From Amorphoplanes digitatis (lineage in GTDB: Bacteria > Actinomycetota > Actinomycetes > Mycobacteriales > Micromonosporaceae): a stretch of 64,000 bases of DNA. Positions 32,366-39,496 of the stretch are shown here, piece by piece; the stretch's first letter is position 1, and every line of letters begins with the position of its first letter. The notes beneath the pieces are model-generated. The model searched no databases. It worked only from the letters and a program-made list of their open reading frames with translations, and was not told the origin of the DNA. Location: contig NZ_JACHNH010000001.1 in the NCBI RefSeq assembly GCF_014205335.1, forward strand, positions 8,488,501 to 8,552,500, given 5' to 3'. The translations under genes were made by a program, and so were the position numbers.

Positions 32366-34390
32366 ATGACGCTGCCTGCCCAACCCGATCTCGATCACGA
32401 ACTGCACGCCGAGCGCGCCCATCTCAAGGAGTCCCGCGCCGCGCTGGGCCGGATGCGCGGACGGGCCGAGTCCCTCTTCGCCGCCGGCGCGGACGTCGCC
32501 GGCGACCCGTACGGCGCGGAGGCGCTCGGCCGCACGCTCAGCCGCCGGGTCGCCGAACTGGCCGACGACCCGTCCACCCCGCTCTTCTTCGGCAAGCTCG
32601 ACATCGAGGAGGCGAAATACCACATCGGACGGCGGCACGTCACCGACGACGCCGGCGAGCCGATGGTGCTGGACTGGCGGGCGCCGCTCTCCCAGTCGTT
32701 CTACCGGGCCAGCGTCCGCGACCCGCAGGGCGTCTCCACCCGGCGGCGGTTCGGCTTCGTCAAGGGCGAGCTGACCAGCTTCGAGGACGAGCACCTGGAC
32801 CGCGGCGAGGAGCTGGGCACCAGCAGCCGGATCCTGACCGCCGAGATCGAGCGGCCCCGCGTCGGCCCGATGCGCGACATCGTCGCCACCATCCAGCCCG
32901 AGCAGGACGAGCTGGTCCGCGCCGAGCTCGAGGACTCGATCTGCGTGCAGGGCGCGCCCGGCACCGGAAAGACCGCGGTCGGGCTGCACCGGGCCGCGTA
33001 CCTGCTCTACCTGCACCGCGAGCGGCTGCGCCGCTCCGGCGTGCTCATCGTCGGGCCGAACACGGCGTTCCTCTCCTACATCTCGGCGGTCCTGCCGGCG
33101 CTCGGCGAGGTCGAGGTGCAGCAGGCCACGGTCGACGACCTGATCGCCCGCGCACCGGTGCGCGGCGGCGACGACGAGGCCGCGGTGCTGCTCAAGCACG
33201 ACCCGCGGATGGCCGAGGTGCTGCGCCGGGCGCTGTGGGGCCGGCTCGGCAAGCCGGTCGAGCCGATCATGGTGTCGGACGGCTCGTACCGCTGGCGGAT
33301 CGACCCCGAGCCGCTGCGCCGGATCGTCGACGAGGCCCGCCGCGAGGGGCTGCCGTACTCGGTCGGCCGCGAACGGGTCCGGGCCCGGGTCGTCGGCCTG
33401 CTGCAACGGCAGTCGGAATACCGCACCGGCAACTCACCCGGCGAGACCTGGCTGCGCCGGATGAGCAGGATCGCACCGGTCCGCGACTTCCTCGACTCCT
33501 CGTGGCCGGCCGTGACGCCGGAGGCGCTTGTCGTCGCGCTGCTCACCGACGCCGAGCTGCTGGCCTCGGCGGCGGCGGGCGTACTCAGCGACGCGGAACA
33601 GGCCGCCCTGCTCTGGGCCAAGGCGCCCCGCACCGTCAAGGCGGCGAAGTTCAGCCAGGCCGACCTGGTGCTTATCGACGAGGCGGCCGGCCTGCTCGAA
33701 CGCGAGGCGAGCTTCGGCCACGTGGTCGTCGACGAGGCGCAGGACCTGTCCCCGATGCAGGCCCGGGCGATCGCCCGGCGCAGCGAACACGGCTCGATCA
33801 CCCTGCTCGGCGACCTGGCGCAGGGCACGGCGCCGTGGGCCGCCGCCGACTGGCGGGACACCCTCGGCCACCTGGGCAAGCCCGACGCGGTCGTGGTGCC
33901 GCTGACCGTCGGCTTCCGGGTGCCCGCGGTCGTGGTGGAGCTCGCCAACCGGCTGCTGCCGGCGCTCGGCGTCGACGTGCCGGAGGCGGTGTCGCTGCGC
34001 CGCGACGGCACCCTCGCCATCGTGCCCGCGGCCAGCGAATCCGAGGTCGACGCGGCGATGCTGGTCGAGGTGACCGCGGCGCTGGAGCACGAGGGGTCGG
34101 TCGCGGTCATCGCGGCGGACGCGGCGGTGGGCCGGCTGCGCGCGCACCTCGAGGCCGCGGGCCTGGAGGCCGCGACGCCGGACGAGGTCGACTCCGAGGC
34201 GCGCGTGACGGTGGTCCCCGCCACGATCGTCAAGGGCCTGGAGTACGACCACGTCATCGTCGTGGAGCCGGCCGAGATCGTGGCGGCCGAGCCGCGCGGC
34301 CTGCACCGGCTGTACGTGGTGCTGACCCGGGCGGTGTCCCGGCTGTCCGTCGTGCACGCCGCGCCGCTGCCGGGGCCGCTCGCGCCGTGA
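32366..34390 (+). CDS. helD: HelD-like UvrD-family helicase that recycles RNA polymerase
   Basis: The 674-residue SF1 ATPase starts with an N-terminal segment predicted as an antiparallel coiled coil (HELHAERAHLKESRAALGRMRG), which in HelD enters the RNA polymerase secondary channel. Walker A is GAPGTGKTAVGLHRAAYLLY (Lys202), followed by a long insertion, Walker B VVVDEAQDLSPMQ (Asp456) and helicase C motifs (GFRVPAVVVELANRLL; RLYVVLTRAVSRL). HelD removes stalled polymerase from DNA in Gram-positive bacteria, and some actinobacterial homologues (HelR) protect from rifamycins. The ATG 32366 follows AAAGG. No rifamycin-associated element was found in the 171-base upstream gap. A conventional UvrD repair helicase is unlikely given the coiled coil. 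Confidence 0.87.
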   Translation: MTLPAQPDLDHELHAERAHLKESRAALGRMRGRAESLFAAGADVAGDPYGAEALGRTLSRRVAELADDPSTPLFFGKLDIEEAKYHIGRRHVTDDAGEPMVLDWRAPLSQSFYRASVRDPQGVSTRRRFGFVKGELTSFEDEHLDRGEELGTSSRILTAEIERPRVGPMRDIVATIQPEQDELVRAELEDSICVQGAPGTGKTAVGLHRAAYLLYLHRERLRRSGVLIVGPNTAFLSYISAVLPALGEVEVQQATVDDLIARAPVRGGDDEAAVLLKHDPRMAEVLRRALWGRLGKPVEPIMVSDGSYRWRIDPEPLRRIVDEARREGLPYSVGRERVRARVVGLLQRQSEYRTGNSPGETWLRRMSRIAPVRDFLDSSWPAVTPEALVVALLTDAELLASAAAGVLSDAEQAALLWAKAPRTVKAAKFSQADLVLIDEAAGLLEREASFGHVVVDEAQDLSPMQARAIARRSEHGSITLLGDLAQGTAPWAAADWRDTLGHLGKPDAVVVPLTVGFRVPAVVVELANRLLPALGVDVPEAVSLRRDGTLAIVPAASESEVDAAMLVEVTAALEHEGSVAVIAADAAVGRLRAHLEAAGLEAATPDEVDSEARVTVVPATIVKGLEYDHVIVVEPAEIVAAEPRGLHRLYVVLTRAVSRLSVVHAAPLPGPLAP

Positions 34391-34393
34391 CTC

Positions 34394-34819
34394 CTACAGC
34401 GCCTTGACCCAGCGGGACCACTCGTCCTGACGGCGATACCCGGCGGCCGCCCAGCTGCGGTGCGCCTGCTCGTTGTCGTCGAGGACCATCGCGTCCATCC
34501 GGGTGGCACCCAGCGCCCGGGCGCGGTCCTCCGCCGCCGCGATCAGGGCCCGGCCGATGCCCACACGGCGCCGGTCCGGGTGCACGGCCAGGCGGTACAG
34601 GTGGCAGCGCCAGCCGTCCCAGCCGACGATGACCGTGCCGACGATCCTGTCCCCCTCGACGGCCAGGATCAGGGCGTCCGCGTCCCGCAGGTGCAGCGCC
34701 GCGACGGCCGCCGGGGTATCCGCGGGCCGGCCCGCGTTCTCGGCGGCGACCGCCCAGAACGCCATGACCGCCGCCAACTCGCGGGACCCGGCGGCCCGCA
34801 GCACAAGATGATCACTCAC
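34394..34819 (-). CDS. GNAT-family N-acetyltransferase
   Basis: The 141-residue acetyl-CoA-dependent acyltransferase has motif A RLAVHPDRRRVGIGRALIAAAEDRA (Q/R-x-x-G-x-G/A at RRVGIG) and motif B at the C terminus (NEQAHRSWAAAGYRRQDEW). The GTG start at 34819 (VSDHLVLRAAG) was chosen; the open frame upstream is not supported. The substrate is not predictable. It ends three bases from the HelD stop on the other strand, so the two genes are convergent without a terminator. Confidence 0.85.
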   Translation of the reverse strand: MSDHLVLRAAGSRELAAVMAFWAVAAENAGRPADTPAAVAALHLRDADALILAVEGDRIVGTVIVGWDGWRCHLYRLAVHPDRRRVGIGRALIAAAEDRARALGATRMDAMVLDDNEQAHRSWAAAGYRRQDEWSRWVKAL

Positions 34820-34945
34820 GCCCGTGATGCTAAGTCTTGTTTCGGATCGGTGTTTCAGTTGAACTTCCGACTCAGTCGGGCCGTACCTCGCATTGCGGTG
34901 CAACGATCTATCTGTCGTCTGCCGCAGTCCCCCGAGGAGCAGGTC

Positions 34946-35713
34946 ATGAACCCACCGACGCCCGGTGTGCCTAGCTGGGTCGACCTGGGAACCGCCGACC
35001 TCAGTGACGCCATCCGCTTCTACTCGGCGCTGTTCGGCTGGGAGGCCGAGGTCTCGGGCGAGGAGTACGGCGGTTACACCACGTTCAGCCTCGACGGCCG
35101 CGCCGCGGCCGGCGCCGGACCGCTGTACGGCGAGGGCCAGCAGACCGCCTGGAGCACGTACATCGCGACCGACGACGCGGACCTGATCGCGGCCCGGGTC
35201 GAGGCGGCCGGCGGCAAGGTCCTCGTCGCGCCGTTCGACGTGATGTACCAGGGCCGGATGGCGGCCTTCCTGGACCAGGCCGGCGCGCCGTTCAGCGTGT
35301 GGCAGTCCGGCACGATGCGCGGCGCGGACGTCTTCGACGCGCCCGGTGCGCTGACCTGGAACGAGCTGACGACCCGCGACGTGGAGGGCTCGGCGGCGTT
35401 CTACGGCGACGTGTTCGGCTGGGTGGCCCGCGAGAGCGCGATGGGCGACGGAACGCCGTACATCGTGTGGGAGCTCGGCGGGCAGCCGATCGCCGGGATT
35501 CGTCCGATGGACGGCGACGAGTGGCCGGACGATCTCCCACCACATTGGATGATCTACTTCGCGGTGGCCGACTGCGCCGACTCGGCGGCGTACGCGCAGG
35601 CGCTGGGCGGCAGCGTCGTGCAACCGCCGACCAGCCTGCCGATCGGCTGCTACGCGGTGCTGACCGACCCGCAGGGCGGCACCTTCTCGATCCTGCAGGG
35701 CGCCAACGCCTAG
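34946..35713 (+). CDS. Two-domain VOC (glyoxalase/bleomycin-resistance-fold) protein
   Basis: The 255-residue protein has two betaalphabetabetabeta VOC modules, residues 8-120 (WVDLGTADLSDAIRFYSALFGWE) and 130-252 (NELTTRDVEGSAAFYGDVFGWVA). Such tandem proteins occur in streptomycetes as hydroxylases or resistance proteins; the metal ligands usual in glyoxalase I are not obvious, so catalysis is open. GAGGAG lies eight bases before the ATG. Its TAG shares CTAG with the btuD stop on the other strand (35710-35713). Confidence 0.87.
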   Translation: MNPPTPGVPSWVDLGTADLSDAIRFYSALFGWEAEVSGEEYGGYTTFSLDGRAAAGAGPLYGEGQQTAWSTYIATDDADLIAARVEAAGGKVLVAPFDVMYQGRMAAFLDQAGAPFSVWQSGTMRGADVFDAPGALTWNELTTRDVEGSAAFYGDVFGWVARESAMGDGTPYIVWELGGQPIAGIRPMDGDEWPDDLPPHWMIYFAVADCADSAAYAQALGGSVVQPPTSLPIGCYAVLTDPQGGTFSILQGANA

Positions 35714-36471
35714 CGGACCGGCACCACCAGGGGTCCCTGCTCGCCGTCGATCACCTTGACGCGTACGCGGTAGTGCTTGGCGAGCAGTTCCTGGGTCAGC
35801 ACCTCCCGGGCGGTGCCGGCGGCGACCACCCGGCCGCCGTCCAGCAGCACCATGCGGTCGGCGTACTCGCCGGCGATCGACAGGTCGTGCATTGTCGCCA
35901 GTACGGTGAGGCCCCGCTCGCCACGCAGCCGGTCGACCAGGTCGAGCACCTCCTGCTGGTGGCCGATGTCGAGGGCGCTGGTCGGCTCGTCGAGGAGCAG
36001 GGTCCGTGCGCCCTGCGCGAGCGCCCGGGCGAGGAAGACGCGCTGCCGCTCGCCGCCGGAGAGCGTGTCGAGCCGCCGGGCCCGCATGTCGACCAGGTCG
36101 AGCGCGACCAGCGCCTCGTCGACCGCGGCGAGATCGGAGGCGGACTCCCGGCCCAGCGCCGGCACGTACGGGGTGCGGCCGAGCAGCACGTAGTCGAAGA
36201 CCAGCATCCCGGGCGGCACGACGGGCGACTGCGCGACGGTGGCGACCGTGCGGGCCCGCTCCCGGCGCGGCAGCCGATCGAGGGCGGTGCCGCCGAGGCT
36301 GATGTCGCCGTGGAACGGCAGCAGGCCGCCGATGGCCCGCAGCGCGGTGGACTTGCCGGCCCCGTTGGGCCCGATGATCGTGACCCACTCCCCGTCGGCG
36401 ACATCGAGATCGAGGCCGTCGACGATGACGGTGCCGCCGAGCAGCACCCGCAGCCCGCGAACGGTGATCAT
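35710..36471 (-). CDS. btuD: Cobalamin ABC transporter ATPase
   Basis: The 253-residue ABC ATPase has Walker A GPNGAGKST, Q-loop, signature LSGGERQRVFLARAL, Walker B LLLDEPTSALDIGHQ and H-loop ATMHDLS, all intact. It is of the FecE/BtuD type that powers import of B12 or siderophores. The ATG at 36471 overlaps the btuC TGA as ATGA. Gene order is permease, binding protein upstream, and the B12 riboswitch identifies cobalamin as the probable cargo. Confidence 0.9.
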   Translation of the reverse strand: MITVRGLRVLLGGTVIVDGLDLDVADGEWVTIIGPNGAGKSTALRAIGGLLPFHGDISLGGTALDRLPRRERARTVATVAQSPVVPPGMLVFDYVLLGRTPYVPALGRESASDLAAVDEALVALDLVDMRARRLDTLSGGERQRVFLARALAQGARTLLLDEPTSALDIGHQQEVLDLVDRLRGERGLTVLATMHDLSIAGEYADRMVLLDGGRVVAAGTAREVLTQELLAKHYRVRVKVIDGEQGPLVVPVR

Positions 36472-37565
36472 GACGTCCTGCTCTTCCGGAGGACGACCGC
36501 GAAGAACGGTGCGCCGAAGAACGCCGTCACCACCCCGATGGGTAGCTCGTTCGGGCTCGCCACCGTGCGCGCCACCAGGTCGGTCAGCGCGAGGAAGGCC
36601 GCGCCGAACAGCACCGACAGCGGCAGGATCGACCGGTAGCTCGGCCCGGCCAGCAGCCGCAGGGTGTGCGGCACGATGATGCCCACAAAGCCGATCAGCC
36701 CCGACACGGAGACCGCGGCGGCCGTGCCCAGCGAGGCCGCGACGATCAGCAGGTACCGGCTGCGCTGCGGATGCAGCCCGAGGCTGGCCGCCTCCTCGTC
36801 GCCGACGGTCAGCACGTCGAGCTCGCGGCGCTGCGAGAGCACGATCGCACCCGTCACCGCCGCGTACGGGAGCACCAGCAGCACGTCGTGCCAGCCGGCG
36901 GTGGCCAGCCGGCCGAGCAGCCACGAGTACACCTCGCGCAGCGTGTCGACGTGCTGCTGCATCAGGTAGGTCTGCGCCGCGGCGAGGAAGGCGGAGACGG
37001 CGACGCCGGCGAGGATCAGCGTGGCCGGCCCCCGCGCCCGGCCGCCGGCGGCGCCGAGCAGCCAGGTCAGGGCGACGGCGGCGATCGCGCCGACGAACGC
37101 GGCAAGGGGCACGCTCATCGGCAGGTTCGCCGTGGCGTCGCCGGTACCCGAGCGGAAGGCGATCACGGCCGTCACGCCGAGCCCGGCACCGGCGGCGACG
37201 CCAAGCAGGTGCGGGTCGGCAAGCGGGTTGCGGAAGACACCCTGGTACGCGGCGCCGGCGAGGGCGAGCATCGCGCCGACGAGCAGGCCGAGCACGACGC
37301 GCGGCAGGCGGAGCTCGGTGATGATGGCGACCTCGCGCGCGTTGAGGCCGCTGTCGATCCGCACGCCGGGCAGGAGATTGAGCAGCTCGGCCGCGACACC
37401 GGCCGGCGGCAGGCTGACCGGCCCGAAGGCGATGCCCGCCACCAGCGCGAACAGGACGGCGACGACGCCGCCGGCGAACCATCCGGCCCGCAGCCCGGCG
37501 GGTCTCATCCGCGCCGGGCCGCCGGTATCCGGTAGCGATGGGGCGGCCGGCCGCCCTGCGGTCAC
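36468..37565 (-). CDS. btuC: Cobalamin ABC transporter permease
   Basis: The 365-residue FecCD-family permease has about ten membrane helices and family segments RLPRVVLGLLVGAMLALAGA and PLADPHLLGVAAGAGLGV. The GTG at 37565 overlaps the btuF stop as GTGA and gives a short hydrophilic N terminus; an ATG at 37508 (MRPAGLRAGWFAGG) is the alternative. Function is assigned from family and riboswitch; iron-siderophore permeases share the same fold. Confidence 0.88.
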   Translation of the reverse strand: MTAGRPAAPSLPDTGGPARMRPAGLRAGWFAGGVVAVLFALVAGIAFGPVSLPPAGVAAELLNLLPGVRIDSGLNAREVAIITELRLPRVVLGLLVGAMLALAGAAYQGVFRNPLADPHLLGVAAGAGLGVTAVIAFRSGTGDATANLPMSVPLAAFVGAIAAVALTWLLGAAGGRARGPATLILAGVAVSAFLAAAQTYLMQQHVDTLREVYSWLLGRLATAGWHDVLLVLPYAAVTGAIVLSQRRELDVLTVGDEEAASLGLHPQRSRYLLIVAASLGTAAAVSVSGLIGFVGIIVPHTLRLLAGPSYRSILPLSVLFGAAFLALTDLVARTVASPNELPIGVVTAFFGAPFFAVVLRKSRTS

Positions 37566-38482
37566 GACGGGACCTTGGCCACCGAATCGGCCACCGACTG
37601 CACGAGATCCACGACGCGCGGTCCCCACCGCGACGCGATGTCGTCGTCCAGCGCCACGATCTGGTCCTTCTGCACCGCCGTGATCGCCGACCAGCCCGTG
37701 CGGGCCTTGACCGTCGCGGGCGACTGCTTGCAGCAGTTGGTGTCGGCCAGGAAGATCAGGTCCGGATTCGCCTTGATCAGGGCCTCCGGGGACAGCTGCG
37801 GATAGCCGCTCTTGGCGCCGTCCGGGTCGGCGGGGTCCGCCACGTTCTTCAGCCCGAACATCGAGAAGATCGAGCCGATGAACGTGCTCGAGGTGACCGA
37901 GTAGAGCGTCGGGTCGAGCTCGTAGTAGTAGCTGAGCGGCGCGCTCCTGGCCGGCACCGACTTGACGATCTTGTCGATCTGGGTGCGCATGCGCTCCGTG
38001 AGCGCCGCCGCCTCGTCGCCGTTGCCGGTCAGCGCGCCCAGCTCGTCGATCTGCCGGTAGGTGTCGTCGAGGGTCTTGGCGGCGGGCGCCAGCAGCACCG
38101 GGATCTTGAGCTTGGTGAGCTGGTCGACGATCTTGTTGAGGTCGTCCGAGAGGACCACCAGGTCGGGGTTCTTGGCCGCGATGGCCTCGGCGTTCGGCTT
38201 GAAACCGGACAGCTCGCTCTTCGGCGCGTCCGCCGGATAGGTCGACTGGTCGTCGACGGCCGTGACCTGCGGCCCGGCGCCGATCGCGAACAGCATCTCG
38301 GTCGCCGTGGGCGCCAGCGACACGATCCGCTCGGGCCGGCGCTCCAGGGTGACGCCGCCGGCGGTCACGGGGTATGCCGCGCTACCGCTGGGCGCGGTGG
38401 CGGCGGGTTCGTCGGTTCCGCCCGCGCACCCGCCGAGCAGCAGGGCGGTCGCCGCGACGGCAGCCGTCAACATACGTTTCAT
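37562..38482 (-). CDS. btuF: Cobalamin-binding lipoprotein
   Basis: The 306-residue protein is a class III periplasmic binding lipoprotein. The signal ends in the lipobox LLLGGC (Cys18), followed by a Gly/Thr/Pro linker. The BtuF-type core starts VSLAPTATEMLFAIGAGPQVTAVD; a helix backbone and closing lobe follow. The ATG at 38482 has GGAGG eight bases upstream. This Shine-Dalgarno is paired in the predicted riboswitch-controlled hairpin. It heads the F-C-D operon. Confidence 0.92.
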   Translation of the reverse strand: MKRMLTAAVAATALLLGGCAGGTDEPAATAPSGSAAYPVTAGGVTLERRPERIVSLAPTATEMLFAIGAGPQVTAVDDQSTYPADAPKSELSGFKPNAEAIAAKNPDLVVLSDDLNKIVDQLTKLKIPVLLAPAAKTLDDTYRQIDELGALTGNGDEAAALTERMRTQIDKIVKSVPARSAPLSYYYELDPTLYSVTSSTFIGSIFSMFGLKNVADPADPDGAKSGYPQLSPEALIKANPDLIFLADTNCCKQSPATVKARTGWSAITAVQKDQIVALDDDIASRWGPRVVDLVQSVADSVAKVPS

Positions 38483-38488
38483 TCTGGT

Positions 38489-38529
38489 CCTCCTGTCGGC
38501 CGAGGCTGAAGTGCTTCGCCGACCGGAGG
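38489..38529 (-). promoter_or_regulatory. Shine-Dalgarno-sequestering hairpin of the B12 riboswitch
   Basis: On the transcript CCTCCGGTCGGC pairs with GCCGACAGGAGG (11 of 12 positions), burying the btuF ribosome-binding site in a stem with a 17-base loop. No U tract follows, so the switch probably works on translation. Confidence 0.7.
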
Positions 38530-38539
38530 GGGAAACCGG

Positions 38540-38690
38540 CCCGCGAGGCGCCCCTCCCCGAGAGCGCTGAATCGCGACCGGCGCCCAGGCGACCTGGCTT
38601 CGCCCCCGGCCACGCGGGGGCTCACAGTTGCGGGACAGCGCCGGAATCACACCGGCTTCGCTGCGACGCGGTCGAGACGAAACTAGCTCA
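38540..38690 (-). ncRNA. Cobalamin (B12) riboswitch aptamer
   Basis: Minus-strand sequence has the conserved core of cobalamin riboswitches: GAAGCCGGTGTGATTCCGG, then GCTGTCCCGCAACTGTGAG, and further down GAAGCCAGGTCGCC. This sequence order is diagnostic. It sits 60-210 bases upstream of btuF with no gene between. Adenosyl- or methylcobalamin binding should favour the hairpin that hides the btuF start. Exact ends are approximate. Confidence 0.92.
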
Positions 38691-38742
38691 CGGTCCCAGC
38701 GGACAGCGGATCGAGGCCTGAAGAGATACTAAGATCACCTGC

Positions 38743-39342
38743 TCACGAGCGGTCCCCGCCGGCCGAGATCTGGGCCTCGTGCGCCGCGAAGTTGGTGATG
38801 TTGGCCCGGAACTCGGTGAGCCATTCGGCAGTCTCGCCGTCGATCAGGTCGGCGACGTCGGAGACGAACTGCTCGATCAGGTCCAGGCCGGCCTTGGCCG
38901 TGATCACGTCCACGCCGAACGCGGCGTCCGCGTTCACCGTGGTCCAGGCGAAGCGGAACTTCCCCAGCCGGCGTTCCAGCGCGCGGGCCGTCGTGATGTC
39001 GCGCATCCAGCCCGACGACAACCCGAAGAAGTGATCGAACGCCACGCACCCCGCGGCGAGCGCCAGCATGACGTAGCCCCAGTTCGCGCTCCGGCCCTCG
39101 GTGGCGGCCAGCAGCGGCGCGACGCCGCCGACGATCGCGAAGAGGATGGCGAGCGCCCGCAGCGCCCGGGAGCCGACCCGCTTGCTCGCCTTGTCCCGCA
39201 GGTACCAGTCGCGCGCCTCGGCGGCGTTCGCCTCGGCCCAGGCGCGTAGCCGTTCCAATGTCGCCGCGGGGTCCCGCCATTCATCCACTGTCGGCACCGG
39301 CATTTCTCCGGGTTGCAGATCCCGCTTGCGACGGTTCGCCAT
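38743..39342 (-). CDS. SLATT-like two-helix membrane protein (candidate conflict-system effector)
   Basis: The 199-residue protein has a soluble N terminus with helix AEARDWYLRDKASKRVGSRALR, two adjacent membrane helices (about residues 61-80 and 88-107), then a helical C-terminal half (GWMRDITTARALERRLGKFRFAW and onward). This is the plan of SLATT proteins, 2TM domains described as effectors in nucleotide-signal conflict systems, thought to perforate membranes. Motif assignment is by eye. ATG at 39342 follows GGTGG. It is divergent, 154 bases, from the phosphoesterase-TS fusion. No SMODS or other nucleotidyltransferase gene is nearby. It could be an unrelated DUF4231-like membrane protein. 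Confidence 0.65.
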   Translation of the reverse strand: MANRRKRDLQPGEMPVPTVDEWRDPAATLERLRAWAEANAAEARDWYLRDKASKRVGSRALRALAILFAIVGGVAPLLAATEGRSANWGYVMLALAAGCVAFDHFFGLSSGWMRDITTARALERRLGKFRFAWTTVNADAAFGVDVITAKAGLDLIEQFVSDVADLIDGETAEWLTEFRANITNFAAHEAQISAGGDRS

Positions 39343-39496
39343 CCGGCACCACCCCTTCCCATCAGGGATTGACTCACGTCAACCTCACCCGTGACAAGAT
39401 AGGCGTCTTAGGCAACCTTCCGTGTACTGGCGCCTACTCTGTGCAAACTCTACGATTGTCTGCACGGAAAGCGAATAGACGAACTCGGAGGGTGAC
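39343..39496. promoter_or_regulatory. Divergent control region of the SLATT-like and phosphoesterase genes
   Basis: It contains TTGAC-TCAC-GTCAA (39369-39382), a perfect small dyad 27 bases before the SLATT start, and TTAGGCAACC (39408-39417), which is identical to ten bases of the iron-box-like site at 13205. No consensus -35/-10 pair stands out. The plus side ends in CGGAGGGTGAC, a strong ribosome-binding site. Confidence 0.4.

Noticed and set aside
34394..36388. 664-codon minus-strand frame joining GNAT and upstream sequence
   Set aside because: The N-terminal part is antisense of the VOC gene and out-of-frame btuD; only the last 141 codons are a gene.
39408..39417. Iron box in the SLATT/phosphoesterase control region
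   Set aside because: It shares TTAGGCAACC with the site at 13205 but only about 9 of 19 positions match the IdeR consensus.
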